Source: Ailanthus altissimus (taxonomy: Eukaryota; Streptophyta; Magnoliopsida; Sapindales; Simaroubaceae). From it: a stretch of DNA of 64,000 bases. Made by a program: the position numbers and the translations under genes. The notes beneath the pieces are model-generated. The model saw only the letters and a program-made list of their open reading frames with translations. It was not told the DNA's origin and made no database searches. This document shows, piece by piece, positions 35,001-50,000 of this stretch. Each line of letters opens with the position of its first letter. Position 1 is the first letter of the stretch. Location: the NCBI GenBank assembly GCA_946807835.1, contig OX327712.1:11116001-11180000 (forward strand), given 5' to 3'.

Positions 35001-38000
35001 AATGTAAATAAGCAGCTCCTAGGATTCAATGGACCTCTAAAAGCTGATTAAAGCCTGCTATGCTCACCAGACTAAATTTTTCAACCTTGCTATGGCCAAA
35101 ACAGAGTAAAATAATATGACTATCATGAAAGAAGGGAAGAAGCAAAAGAGAGAAAAAAAGAAAACTAAGAACTAATGACAAGGCAAATGATTTTATTTTT
35201 TGGTTTCAGTATCCAAGAATTTACACTAACCGAGCCAACCAAAGCAAACAATAGAAAATTAAACCATGGAGTAAATACAAGGGAGATTTCCATCAACGCA
35301 CACTATGTGTGAAATTCACGTCCATAAACCTGGTCAAAAATTATCAAAAGCCTACATTTGTTTAATCAAATGTCAGTTCACAACAACAAAGGAAAAGGAA
35401 ATACTTGGTTCATGCCACAAGTGTAATTTTTTTATAAAAAAAATCAGCCGTATAGACTTTCTGTTCGCGCATAGTATAGGTGAATAATATGTGCACCAAA
35501 ATACAAACTTCCAGCATAGAGAAAATTTAGATGCAACAATTAGAAGGTATCCTAATGGCAGATAGTTTAACATAATAAAAAGTATGGTTCACTATTTAAG
35601 TTCAAAGTTCTACTTCAAATATTCCAAAAAATAAATAAAGAAAGAAAATGTTGGAAAGAGTTCTAAAAGGTCAGGCTGTCAAAGAGCAGAAACTATAGGC
35701 CACGTGCATCCCAAATCTTAAGAAAAATGAGGACTTATAACGGAGTACAAAAGAATATTATTCCTATCAAAAAGGTATAAAAAGAAAATTTAACAAGACA
35801 ACTACATTCCAGCTCTTACTTCCACTAAAGGACCAATGGCATTGTGGTCCATCAAAACAGACCAACATTGTAAATAACATTATTGAAATGGTTCAGTAGT
35901 TTTATGTTCCCAGATTAAATGCTGCTCAGTGAAATCAAAATGGAAGTATTCATGACACTAAATAGCAGACTATTGGAATCCCAAGTAATACAAGGAGAAC
36001 TGCATGGTGATTACAGCTTGTACACCACAGAGCAGTTGAATAATCATGCAACAAAAGGGCAATTAGTTCAATTTCTATAACCATTAAATCATTACGTATT
36101 TATCAGTTAGATGATACAGATTGAGAAAAAAAAGGAGCTTGACTATGGAGTCGACTCAACTGAATATATTAAGAAGAAAATTCAGATATTCACCTTAATA
36201 CAAGTGACAAATTATTGACTGATGGCACACACTCAGTTTGATTTGTCATTAGTAAGGCCCTAGCAAGTCCAAAGAAACTACCAGAAGTTTATCCATTCAT
36301 TGAGGCTATAAATGTAAAGCAAAAAGAGAACCAAAAAGGATACTAAAAAAGCAATCACCACAAAGAAACAACAAAACTATAGAGGCCCCAATCACAGAAC
36401 GATTTGATACAGAGCCAGGATAACAAATGAAACAATACCTGAAGAAAGATTGGAAGCAATGGCTGAAGAGCTTTTGGAAGACAGAATCCAGGAATGAGTA
36501 TTGGTCCTCCCTGCAAGTTAAATAAGCAATGTTCCAATCAATTAGCATTTGGCAAGAAAACATCTAAAATAAGCACCACTAAGAATAATAATGAGTCAGG
36601 ATTGCTTGTCGTTCATTTACTAAAATAAATCAGGACAAAAAAGTAAGAAACCACCTTCTTTTTCCTGCGCTCTTTATCTCTTGATGTGGATATGGCATCA
36701 CGTACTAGTTTTACATATGAAGGCAGTAACTCCTTGGGAACTGAACCAACAACCCTCAATAAAGCCTCCCAAGCAACCTGTTTGAGAGACCATAAGATGC
36801 AAATCTACAATACAGAGGACCAACATAGACCATGAATAATATAGGCAAAAGTACCGTAACAGTTGCTGAGTCTGAATCACTCAGCAAAATGATCAAGGTA
36901 GATATCATGTTTGGAGCTTCATCAACCAAATATAATTTGCTGTTTTTGTACAAGTATCCTATCAGATATGCAGAACTTCTTCTAATTGGAGCCTGAAACG
37001 AAATTAATAAATAAATAAAAATAATAATAATTATTATTATTAATAACAGAGTTATAAACACAAAATAAGAGAGAGAAAAAGAGATGACTAGAGCCTTAGA
37101 GACACTAGTAACTTATCAAAAGCACACCTGACTGTCCCCAACACCTTTAAGAAGCTCTGACATTAAAGATTCAACACCTTCCTCATCTATGACTAATGCC
37201 ACTGTTTCTGCAGCTTCCTTGGCCAAAGTTTGAACATCCTAAAAATGCATAACAGCAAATAATTTAACAGAATGAATTTAGCTGTATAATGCATTACTGT
37301 AAAGGCTAATGAACTGAAGAAAAATGGAAGTGAACCATACAATAGACTGTTTGTTTTATTCAGTCAAATACATGGAGAAACAAAATCATTGCAAATATAG
37401 CAAAGAATTCACACTGGTAGTCAGGAAAGCAAGTGCTAGATGGAGGAAAAAGGAAAAAAGAGAATATATAACTAATGAAAATAAATAGCATACCATGTCA
37501 TCACCACCCATAGCAGTGAGCAACGCAGGAAGAATAGTGCCAAGGTGAAAGTTAAGGCCAGGACCTGCAACCTCAGCTAATGCTCCTAATGCATGAGCAT
37601 TGAAGGCACTGGAACATACCCAAATTATCAGTGGAAGAGCAATCACTCAAAAATGAATATTAAACAAGCTTACAACGTCAGAGAAAGAGATACATACGAA
37701 AGTGGAAGGTGAACCAGCTTGGGCAAAATATGAGGTAAAACGGCTGTAGTCCTGACACTAAAATTGAGAAAAATAACAATTTAGGACTGGAAAATTACAA
37801 AAACACATCCAGAAGAGTGAACAACAACACATAGAAAAGGATAAAAGTTACCTTAAGATTTGTTTGAGGCCATCTAGGGCAGTATCAGAGGTTTGATCAT
37901 CCTCCAAAGCATGTAGAAGTGTTGGAACTATTTCATCAATTGCTTGCATTCCAGCACTCTACATCAAGTTATGTACGAATTATATTAGATTCATAATTGT

Positions 38001-41000
38001 TGACTCAGAGAAATATTCAAAAGAAACCTGAGAGTAGAAAAAAGCACCTTGAAAAGAGTACTAAATGCTAAGCCTGCAGACTCACGAACCTCAGGAATGC
38101 TGTTAACGAGGACACCAGTAAAAAAGAAATGAGACCCTCTCATACAGTTAAAATTAAAGACAACCATTAGCCAAAAAATATGGATAAAAAAAGAATAGGA
38201 AAGATAAAATAAACCTATCACAAAGGGCTGTCCTGATAGTTGCGATGAGCTCGTCCATGAAACTTAACAATTGACTCTTTCCAGCACTTGCCATTACTTC
38301 ACTCAGACCAATGCATACCCCCTGTAAATCATGTATTCATATTAGACATTGGAACAAACAACAGAGTAGAAACTAATGATTCCTGCAAGTTGTTCAGAAT
38401 GGGGGACACAAGAGTAGATGGGAGAACCCTGGCCATCTTAAACTTTAATCATGGACTGCCTCATGCTAACCAGAAAACAAACCCCACATACACAACCATA
38501 TAGTGAGATCTTGCATTGCAAAACTAGGACAAATATTGTACACGTGTTTGACATTACTATTAGCTCTATCTCATTGCTATAAACCTACAAACACCAACTC
38601 AAAATGCCAGGGAAAAATTCCATGTGAAACACATCCTGCTGTCATTCAAAGGAAGTTCTTTGCCCCTGTACAACCTTCCTGCCAACTCTTCCTAGTTCTC
38701 TTTGTCCTCTAGATAGATATCGGAAAGCCTAGATAATAACCAAAGATCCAAAGAGCCTCCAAACAGACTTATGAAGGTAATTTGGGACCCAAGCCACTTG
38801 TTTCTTATAAATATATTAGTTGAAGCAAGCAAATCTTTAAGCCAGCACCAACTGAATGATTTTAGTACATGATGGAAATTAATAACCTTGAACTAACTTG
38901 AAAAGAAAAGATGCTTAATGTGGTTTTAGTGACTTCTAAATGCAAATGTAGACCCAATCCAGATTATCATGTAGGAATATATAAATAACAAAAGCAACAT
39001 TAAGAATCATCAGATTGTTGCATCAGATCATTCAATGGGAGAACACATGGGAACTCAAAGCATTCCTTAATAGAAGACTGTCATAACATATAAGAGCTGG
39101 ATCATTACTTTTGGATAATATGATAAAATTACACAAAATTACATTTGAACTTGCAGCTATATCAATGACTGTAAGGGATGGAAAAAAAGAACCATATTAT
39201 TGCAGGTAAGGAAAAAGAAAAAATTACTTGTCTTCTGCTAGCATTAGGGTCCTTCAGCCCTTGAGACAAAATTGGTATGATCAATGGAAGTACTCTTTCT
39301 CCAAGTTTCCTAACAAGCTCACCTAGTGCTCGTCCAGCAACCTGCAATCACCATATTGTAGAATTTGAAAAGTTCACACACTGTAACTCAAAACTAGATT
39401 AAGAATATAAATACAAAACCTGCCGCCTTTCAGAGGATGATGATGCAAGCGAAGTAATTAATGTATTCATCAAAACTGGCATTATTTCCTTTAGAGTCTT
39501 CGGGGTGTTTGCCACTATAGTTTTCCACACATGTAACGCAGCCTGACCAAAGGAGAAGCACTTTAGTTCTACTTCAGTTCACTAACTACAAATTTGTCTA
39601 AAACAAATTTTCCAATGTCTACTCAAAAGGAGAAACTAATATATCATCATTACCTGACGTACTGAAAGACTGACATCAGTCCGAACCATATATAGAGCAG
39701 CAAGTACTTCATTACGTTTCTCCCTTCCTAGAACCTCAATGATAGCACGTCCATGTGCTTCAGTACTAGCACCTTCATCATCACTACCACCCTCAAGTAG
39801 AGCTTTCCCAGAAGTCCCAGCAACCTGGATAACAAAAAGTCTGTATATTGCAGCTAAAACTTAGAGAACTACTCAGAAGAAAAGAAATAGAGAACTATCA
39901 ACCTTAAACAGAAGATCTCCCAAGAGTTCAACAGAGCTTTGTCGGATACGCCAATTATCATTAAAAATACCATCCTCTACAGCCGGAAGGAGCAGCGGTA
40001 ATGACCTGAGAACCAGCAAGAAATAGATAAGTCAGCACAGAGATAATTCATCAGATGTACAGTAAGATCATTTTGGAAGCCATTAAATTGTGATAGACAT
40101 CATATATAAACATGAGTCAAATAAATTGAAAAAAAAATAACTTCCCTTAATGATTTTTTTTTTTATGGACACCCCTTTCATTCATATTCAATTTAATACA
40201 AGTTCTTTCAAATTTTTAAATACATTTACGAAGGTATATATAAATTTAATGACACTACAGGCATACATAAAACTTATTAGCCAATACAAAGCAAATGAAT
40301 ATACTCAGGATTATCAGTCCATACGTTGTTGCATAGTGCTCCACCAGGACATGTCCGGCACCCAATGCCGCATCACGCACAGACTCGTTCTCATCAGCAA
40401 GACCTTATGAGTACAAACAGCAATTATATTTAAAAGTGCAACAACAAATAGGATAGTGCAAAATAAGTATGAGAACAAAGCTCCGAAGAAAGAATAATAG
40501 TACATACCATCCAAGATTGCTGGCAGCACCTGCTGCAAATAATTTTGAAATTGCACGCCTAATGACCTTGGTAGATACTACATAGAAAGAGACGTAAAGG
40601 ATATAGTCATAGGTATCCTGCAAAGAAAACATTTAAAAGAGATGAAGAACAGCCTTTACCTTAAAAAGTGTTAAATATCCATCGCGTACAGGTGCTTTGT
40701 GGTGGGAGCAGTTTCGAATCATATCAGGAAGTACGTGCTCAAAGTACATGATGCCAAGTGCAGCTAAAACCTGGTGATACATATGCAAAACCACTTTAGT
40801 CATCCATGCACAATTTGATACTTAAATAAAACAAAGTCAATCCTAAATCTTATAGAAACTTCTTCATGGACAAGAGAATATAAGAAATAACACGTAGCAA
40901 ATTTGCTCAGACACATACCGGACATTGAGAATTAAAATAAATTTCTTCATGCACAGTTAAAAGAGTACAGCACCATACTCATTGCTTACTAAATTATATA

Positions 41001-44000
41001 TTAGTACTGTTATTTCAGAGAGCTATTAATCTCAAAACAATCATTTCTACAGATTAATTTATTATTAACTGACATTGGACAAAATATATTCCAATAAACA
41101 GAAGAAAAAAATTTGAAGAACTGCATACAATTATATCAGCACAATAATATAGCCATGATAGTAAAACCCCAGAAATAATACCTCAAGATTACATATCAAT
41201 AACTACAAAGCAACAAACTTAGAAGATGAAAAGCAATATGAGTGTGAAAGCATAAAAATAAGCCCATCAAATGGAAAGTTAAGAGATTAAAAGAGAACAG
41301 TAACCCTTGCATATAAATTACACACAAATAGCAATAATAATACCAAGTACTGAAAACAAAATAATAGTGGAGGCAACCAAAACAATGGCAAACTTAGAAT
41401 ACCTCTTATCAAAACATAATTTCTTCTCAAATAATAATGGGCATAGAATTTGTTTAATTTCTTCTCAATTAATACAAGCCGTAGAATTTGTTTTTCTATA
41501 ACAGTACAAACAATCAGTGCATATATGCCAAATCTATTCTCAGTCTGTTATTACCCTAAAACCCCAATAACTCCCCAAAAATTTCAACTGTTAATGATTT
41601 GTTTAATTTTGAATCCCATAAAGGAAAATAGATTCCAGAAGCCATCCAGCGAACCATGCAGAAAACATCAATTATGTGTTCTTTAGTAAAAGATCATGTA
41701 CTATACAGATGGGGAAAGTTCACTATATAACTGGCGCGTTCTAACCTCGCTAAGCCCTTGAGCAGCTCCAGAACGCTCAACATTACTGTTATCAGATTTA
41801 AGAGTATCGAACAACCATGGAACAAGATCTGGGAAGTTTTCTTCTCCCATTCCTCTTATAAGGGATCCAAGAGCCCTAGCTGCAACAGATCGGACTTCTG
41901 GAATTGGATCCACAAGGACCTGTTTTTGTTTTTGAATAGAAACAAGATGAGCACACACAGAGAAAGCAAAAATGTAAAAACTCTAGTTAAGAAGGTTATA
42001 AACCTCCTAAATACAAGATACCTTTTTCACTTCAGGAAGGAGCAACCCTATGTATGGAATCATATCCTTTGGTTCTGTAACTAATGAACACATATTTCCA
42101 ACTATCTGTGCGGCTTTCTTTTTGGTATCAGCACTCCTCTCCCTTAGACCTCTATGTACTATTGGCACCAATAAAGCAAGTGAAGGAGCATCAACTGTAT
42201 TAACAAATGTTGTCTGCAAAAAAGGAACAAGCATTTATAGAAACCAGATAGATGATAAACTATATCTGAAATGAAACTTTTAGTCAGTAAAGCTTACTTG
42301 GAGGAGAATATCAAGAGAATATTTTGTGTAGTCATTGGGGTCTGTAAGGCCCATCAGAAGAGTAGGGACAAGAGAAGCTATTTCAGGATTCTTGATCACA
42401 CCTCCAACCTGAGGATAACAGTTTAAAATATTAATATCTGTGGTAATGTGTACAACAGTACGAATAAGCGTAAAACAAACTAATACCTGCTGAAGGGCCA
42501 TCTGCCCTGCTGACTGGACTTTGGGATGGGTATCCGTTAGCACCTGAATTCAAAGACCGATATCACTATTAGGCCATTTAAATTCTATCAAACTAAGAGC
42601 TACCAACGGTAACTGTGAAGTAAAAAAAGGAACAAACTATATGTTGTATCGGATTAACCTCAGTCAGCTTTGGCACAATCTTAGGAAGGCACTGAGATAG
42701 CTGTTGAGGAGCACAATAAGCCATAGCTCCAAGTAGTTGTACACTGCTTTGCTTCGTTCGCCAGGCTTTATCTTCTAGCCCCTGTATGAAAAATTTAAAG
42801 ATACAACAATGATGGTCAAACAGCTAAGGCAGGTCTACGATGGGGCAACAATTTTGGTGATAAAAGCCCATGATACCTATATAGGCAAACAGCTAAACTA
42901 GTGATAGCTTTACCCTTTCGTTTGATAAGAAACCAGGAAGAACATTAGTACAAGTGTGTAGTGGACGAGGAGTCCACAAGCAGTGGAAAAAAAAGTGCAG
43001 ACAACTTTTATTTTACATGAATTTGAATATTATATTCTTTTATCATAGACTTTACCTGGAGTATTGATATAAAATTAATTTTTTATTTCAGCAAAATGAT
43101 ATACACTAAGGTAGACCACTGAAATTATGTAAGGAAAACAAATCAAGCAAACTAGGTAAGACAGCTAAACTAAAATACAAACCTTCAATAGCGATGGAAG
43201 GACAAGCTTCACCCCCTGCGCACTAAGTTGAGACATCATCGCACGAGCAGCACATTCAGCAGCTTCACGAACAGCAATAACTTGATCGGAGAAAGAAACC
43301 AAGAGTAATGGTAGCATTTGGATCACATACCTAGACCAAGGGGAAAGGAAAAGATAATTGGTCAAGTAAACAAACTCAGGCAGTAAGAAAATGGACATAA
43401 GAATTGTTTACTTACGGTTCAAACAATCTCCCAAGCTTTTCACAGAGGCACTCAAAAGCTAGTAAAGCTCCTTCACGACGTTTTGCAGAATTCCTGCAGT
43501 TTAAAAATAAAAGATCAACATGTGTCAATTAATGAAGCAGTATGATAGTTTCCTCCATGAAAAGAAATTAATAACAACCTATCATGAGGATCATTGGGAT
43601 AAAATATAACAATAGAATTACTAAGATTTGGGACTTGTATTTCAATTTCATTAGGTTTTTCTCCTAGCTGGTAGCCAAACAGCCATCTCTTACTGTACCA
43701 GCCAGCTAGATCCTTCTAACAGATGAAAAACCAACAGATAATATTAATAGTTGAACCATGTACTTTTTAACTTGTAAAAGCCTCTTCTTTTTTTTTTTTT
43801 GGGAAGGGAAAAAAAGAATTGGAAGTCCTGCCAAACACTAAACCTATTCTGCATCCATGCTATACAGAGCTACAAAGAGATATATATGAAACCTTTTGAG
43901 GTGCTAACATGGGATTCATATACAGAATAACATGGAGGGCTTGAGAATAGAGCAAGAAACATTTCCTACTTAAGTAAAATGACCACATTAAGACGGAGTT

Positions 44001-47000
44001 TTCTATAATTGAACTTAACTAGTACTTTCTCCCACCCAAAGGTCCCAACAAACTCGACCAAAGTTTCTCAATTAATGTTACACCAATGTTACAAGAACTT
44101 GCATACTTTGAACCCACAGAAATCAGCATGCCAGCAACACACAACAGCAATTCTTGCAAACACCCTTCTATCATACAATCAATCTTCCTCACAACATGTA
44201 CACTGACAGCTTCTTTCTTTTCTTTTTCCTTCTCATTTCAGGCAGGCTTATGCATGTACAGTCCTTCCTCAACTCATTCACTGACTTCCCACAAATCCAA
44301 CTGAAACTACAACAGTACTTACCTATTGAATAGCACTCCTAAATATTGACTAATTAAAGTGAACGATATATTTGAAAAATACAGTGGATTGCTAAAGCTA
44401 GTGGGGCAAAATTACCTATCTGCAAAACCTTCTCTTAGTGTTGCTGCAATTCCATACTTCTTCAAGCACGAAATTCCAAATCCCTTAACCACTCCAGCAA
44501 GTCCAAAAGCTGCTCCACGACGTTCTCCATATTTGTCACTGTTCATTAGCTGATCCAGCAGCCTAGAAACAAGTGTCTGTGCATCATCCTAATTCAAGCA
44601 ATTGAAATGCAAAACAACTCATTATCTCCATTATAAGGAACAAACGACCAAAGATAAGTAAGATCTTCAGAAACATCTAACACATATTACACAACTGCAT
44701 AACATAAGCAAGCACAGCACAAGAAGTTAAATTCCTATTCTTCACAAAACTTGTAACATACATGCATTGATTGCATCAATGGAGATAGGCAGGTTGAGAC
44801 TGCTCGCTGAACAGCTTCTGATGGAGTGTTTAAGACATCCAATAACTTCTCTACAACAGCATGAACCTTAGGATCATCCTTTTAGAAAGAAAAGATGTTA
44901 GTGAAAATAAAATGCCAGGTTATTTCCAGTCAAAGAGATTCCCATAAATATGATGTGAATAAATTGAAATCCATACCTTGGCCAAATGTTTTGCCAAAGC
45001 TCCAGTAAAGATTACAACACCCTCTCGAACCAAATCATATTTTTCTTCATCTGATGCCTAAGCAAGAACAAGCATTATTTAAGATATTGCAGGTTCCAAG
45101 AGAGTTGCAAATATGAAGCTCATTGTGTGTTCATCCATGCCATTAGAAACAAAATGACAGACATGCTCATTTTTTTGGATCAAAGGATTTCTAATTTTAA
45201 AAAGAAGCAGACCTTCTTGTTTAAGTAGTTCTCAAAGATTGGAAATAACAATGAAACATTGTCCCTCCCATGCTTATCAATAATCATGATACCAGCATTA
45301 AGCATTCTTCCTCGAACATCTGCATTAGGATCAGCCTGCAAAATGAAAGCATAGGCAGATGGATAACATGGTATTTAATGTTTTCTCCTTCTGGCTATAT
45401 CAACAATGCTTCAAACTCTAACTAACAGCATCTGACTTGAACTTCTATCAAAAAATTTCAGCAGAAACAACCATGGTTATTGTTTTACCACCTTGCATTT
45501 TTCTTTTTAAATTTTCAGTTGTAATAAAAGAAATTCTATCTGGGGCATGCTAATACCAATTCTTCACTATAATAGCGACTAATAAAGATAGTAAAGTGTA
45601 TATACTAGTGTTCTCAACCACAGATCTCCAAATAAAAATAATGTTCCTTAGAAGGCTAAATTTTCTACCTAACATCAATCTTGTTACAATCCAAGCTCTC
45701 GAGAGGTTGATGCTCCATGATACCATTTCAGTAGAATGAAACACAAACTTAATAAAGATGACAAATTATGATCCAAAAGAACCTAAACTGAAATTTTCAC
45801 ACTTTCTCAAAATAATGCCTGTTTTATTTCCAATGCATACCAAGAAACAAAGGCTAGCAAAAAAAATTAATAATACTAATTAGTGAAGTCCTGAGAAAAA
45901 CATCAAAGTGGATCTTACAAGTGCCCGTGATATTAGGAATGTCATCACAACAGGAAGGTCTTTTGTTCTCAGAACATCAGCAGCAGAATGTAATGCCAAA
46001 GCTATTCCTTGTCTACCTAGCCAACCAGCATCAACGTTTTCCCCACCTAAACCAGCATCATGGATATACAACGAAAATAATGTCGAAAGAGATTCCTGAA
46101 ATTTGGTGTAAAACCGTTAGATAACATCAAAGCTAAAATCAGGATGGAAGTAAAATAGGTAACTAACCTGTATGGAATCTGGGTATTCATCCAAAGCGGC
46201 AGCTAATGCCTCAGCAGCAGCCAAGCGAACATTATAATTAGAATGAGAAAGTGCTTTGAACAGTCCTGAATAATCAGTCCCAAATTCATACCCATAGCGG
46301 TCCCATATATCCTCTGCTGCTTCTGCAACTGACTGAGAGGCAATAAAGATTCTTGAGCAGATGAGTACAAAGAAGCAGACACAAAAACATTGTGAAATTA
46401 CTGATGATAGCAAAAACTTAATATTATCATCATCAAAGTTAAGCAAGAGAGACACAAAAACCGAAGGTATCATCACTCAAATACAGGTAAAATAGGGTAA
46501 TTCAGGAACAACATTTCCGCAGCTAAACAGGACCATTAAAACTTTTTTCCTTTTCAGAATGGGAAACAAAAACGGGTATATTGTTGAACAAAAAGAAATT
46601 ACAGTAGTGGACCAGCTGTCCAAGGTAAAAGTTAAAACACCACAAGGGGGTCAAAAGCTATTTTAACAATGTTTGTAAAAGTCTGAAGCTATCACTGTTA
46701 TTAAAGAAACCAGACCCTAGGGTCAAAGCATCCCACCAAAGATAATAACCTATTACAGCCCTTTCCAACTGAAATGAACCAAGAAGAATATTGAATACTG
46801 AAATTCCTTCATAACAGAGGCCCAAAGAAAGGTAAAAACTCGTATTATGACCCAGAAACTACTATAGTTACTTCCCACTCTCTATCTTCAAAATTGCAGC
46901 TTTCCTTTCTTGCCAAATCACCCACAAGATTGCTAGCAAACCACACTTGCAGAGGTCTTATCTCTCTTACCATTGCCAAAGGCACACAAATTCCCATTAA

Positions 47001-50000
47001 ACATAAATGGTCCTTATGATTTTAACATCACTAGATGTCTACAAAACGTCTTTTTGAGAAGAAACTAAGAAAGATTTATTAAATGAGAAATATAAGAGAT
47101 AAAGAGATGGACCAGGCTCTAACAAAGGGAAACAAAAAGAATAAAATAGGGGATGAGAAACAATCTGTAAAAACCTATTCAAGCCAGATGAGCATCTATC
47201 CATCCATCGCCTAGTCAAAAAGCTATCTATACAAAGTTAACCCAAAATCCCATCATAATCAAAAACATATGAAGAAGACAAACAGTTTTGAAGGTCCCAT
47301 AAAATTAATTCAAACTGTTCAAAATTGATGTACAAGGAAAATGAATTAACTCCATACAATCAAAAATGCCTATAATTAAGAGAGCATTATTTTCATCTCC
47401 TTTTGCAGTGTATCACAGAATCTATCCAGCCTACAAAAACAATACACTTCAAGCAAGTACAAGAGAATGACTACAATTTCCAAATACACTTGATGAAACT
47501 GTATGCAAAGATTTATCCTCTCAAACTACATGCAAAAGATTCATCCTATCCAGATGCCTGGTAAAATCCAAAATCAAACAGCAGACTACTACCACTGTAT
47601 TCGACACTGTATTATGGATTCCCAATCCTCTAATAAATAATAAGGTAATAGATTAAACTCGTATGTGAAGTTTAAATGATTTTAACACATCAAAAATGCA
47701 ACTTGTTTTTGTTCTTATAATATGAAATCATTAGCTGGCTAAAAGGAATTTCAAATTTTGTCCCCTTGGCCATTATAAATTTAAAAAAACAAAAAATAGA
47801 ACCCCCCAGAGACATTCAAACCTCTGGCAAATTTAACAGCTGCAGGGGGATTTTGCTTATTAACTAACAAGAAGAAGATATTCAAAAAAGCGCAAGGAAT
47901 AACCATAAATTGAGGCACAAATATAACACAACAGCAAGAAATACTTAACCAGGAAAGGGGAAAAAAAACTTACAGTCTGAGCACAAGTATTTACTGTATC
48001 AGGGGAAATCCAGAAAAATATGAGAATCAAAAGAAATGATGACAAAAATGAACACATACAATTTAAGAAAAAACTTAGGAGGTGTTCATAGATCACAGAT
48101 CCAAATTTGATGGATAAAAATTTAGCATAACAGCAAGAACTAAGCTAAATACAACTCATCTTAAAGGGAAGTTATCAGACTTAACTTTAGTTTTACATTT
48201 TAAAAGAATACGGTCAGCAGGCCGAACCTTTTCTGGATCATGAAGGGCAATCCATATACTTGTTGAAACCTCAATATTCTCAGGAAGAGAACGGCTAGAC
48301 ACAGCTGGAATGCATTTTATTGCATTTAAGCAGGCCATTCTCACATGAATATCTTTTGCATACACTCCATATAGAGCCTGCATTAATAAAACAATGAAGG
48401 ATGGCTTAACAGGTACTACTAAAAGGCATTACTAAGTTATTCAAGCAGAAATGCCAAGCACATACAGGCGCCACTTCATCTGGTTGCAGACCGAGACACA
48501 ACTCATTCAATGCTGATCCAATAGCTGCTTGATAAGAAGGTACAACACCTAGAACATGATAGAGAACCTGCACACAAGAGATTGAAAGATATAGCAAGCA
48601 ACAATAACATGAGAAAATGTTTTAAGGGACTAAGGTGATACACCTGCGCGCACAAGCACAAACATATATGTATCATATATTGTCAGCATACATCACTTTT
48701 ATGCTAGAAGAAAGATCTATATACGTAACTGATATCATTCGAAGCCGAGGAAGAGGTAGAAGAGGATCCATGTGCTTATAAAGAATCTGAAGCACATCAT
48801 CATGAAGTCTTGTCTTCTTTGGTGATAACAAAATTCGCTCCATTATCTGAATAAACATACAATGCACTTGAAGTTGGTGAAAGAGAAACCTCACCAAGAT
48901 TGTTCACATGGTAAAAATGGGAAAACTTACCGGAAAGATGAAAGTAAAGGAATCTACAGGAAGAGGGCCAGATTTGCATGAAACAGATAAACCATTAACA
49001 ATTCTCTCAAAAAGACCCAAGGATGCTCTCTCGTTGGCTTCTGCTTCATCCACCAATGTAATAAGATCTAAATCCACATGACCTTCCTCACTCACGATGA
49101 GACGTAAAGCAGTAGCAATGTCTAAGGCCCAATTACACAGAGGTACGGCCGTGCATCTCGAGAGCTTCACCATGGCTTCATAGGCTACATCACTTAATAT
49201 AGGCGACCGAAGTAAAGGATCAACAAACTTAACCTGGGAAATCAAAGGAAAAAAAGTTGCGCTTTACAAATGCCAAAAACGAGGGGAAAGTAACAGAAAT
49301 TGTACAGTAAAGAATCTAACGCATCATCAAAGAAAATTAATTTCACTCTTAAAACTTTTCAACTAATCCACATTGAAATTCATTTCAATCAATAGCCTAT
49401 CACACTAGAGAAGCAAAAGAGGAGCAGTGCTCACCACAAACAACTTCATGTTGTAAATCAGCAATAGCTAAGTAGAAATTAGTTTATCAATCATTAACTG
49501 CATGTGAATTTCGCAAGAATATTGGACAAAAATATCGAAGCAGATTAGCAGTAAAGGAAAATTTCATAATCTTGAATAGAAGAGCAATTGCTTCAAAATA
49601 ACATGGACATGAATAGAAGAACGATTGCATCAAAATAACAACACGTATATAACATATATTCCTTCGAGTTTTACTGATGCATTATAAAAACAAGGAAAAG
49701 ATAGAAGATTTTGCACTTTGAAATTAGCATACTTAGACAAGTTTACCCCACATAGGGGCAGAAGATAAATAAGAATTGAACTTGGGAATCAGATATTGAT
49801 GAATATATACACTTATATATGGTTGGATTTGTAACACAAACCAGAGAAGGTAATTGACTATGTGCAAATATAGGATTGGCGATGGCCATCTCTCCGAGAG
49901 CACTCAGCATCAAAGACAGATTTTTCTGAATTCCTCGAACCTTCTCACGTATAGATGCTTCCTCCTTAAGCAGCAATTCACGTGCCTCTTCTTTTGCTGT

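Larger units (their letters stand above)
26009..38321 (-). other. GCN1: GCN1 exons 43-60 (residues 1944-2631), C-terminal GCN2-binding region
   Basis: Exons: 38215-38321, 38048-38099, 37852-37958, 37698-37757, 37494-37608, 37128-37238, 36855-36992, 36655-36777, 36439-36510, 34663-34775, 28675-28833, 28328-28424, 28064-28246, 27380-27574, 27108-27287, 26875-27007, 26263-26341, 26009-26051. By position this contains the segment that in yeast binds the RWD domain of Gcn2 (inference from family). The 5.8-kb intron 52 (28834-34662), after codon 2275, holds the copia element and a LINE tail. Removing them leaves under 1 kb of apparent intron sequence. A basic patch (RDKERRKKK) ends exon 50. Confidence 0.88.
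39228..48567 (-). other. GCN1: GCN1 exons 21-42 (residues 1030-1943), central and eEF3-like HEAT region
   Basis: Exons: 48466-48567, 48228-48377, 46168-46332, 45919-46095, 45213-45335, 44977-45057, 44762-44878, 44416-44588, 43416-43493, 43183-43330, 42659-42781, 42487-42543, 42298-42408, 42022-42213, 41746-41919, 40660-40770, 40508-40577, 40325-40403, 39903-40005, 39654-39824, 39420-39542, 39228-39341. Exon 35 ([17 protein letters not shown]) lies in the segment resembling the HEAT domain of translation elongation factor 3, which in yeast Gcn1 contacts Gcn20 and the ribosome. Exon 40 carries an acidic loop (GGSDDEG). Exon 37 uses an AG inside a longer open frame; the choice restores the family sequence [16 protein letters not shown]. 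Confidence 0.88.

Noticed and set aside
40405..40632. Longer open frame upstream of GCN1 exon 37 (starting at the AG near 40620)
   Set aside because: Using it would give a frame unlike the family; the AG at 40578-40579 gives [14 protein letters not shown] in the correct phase.
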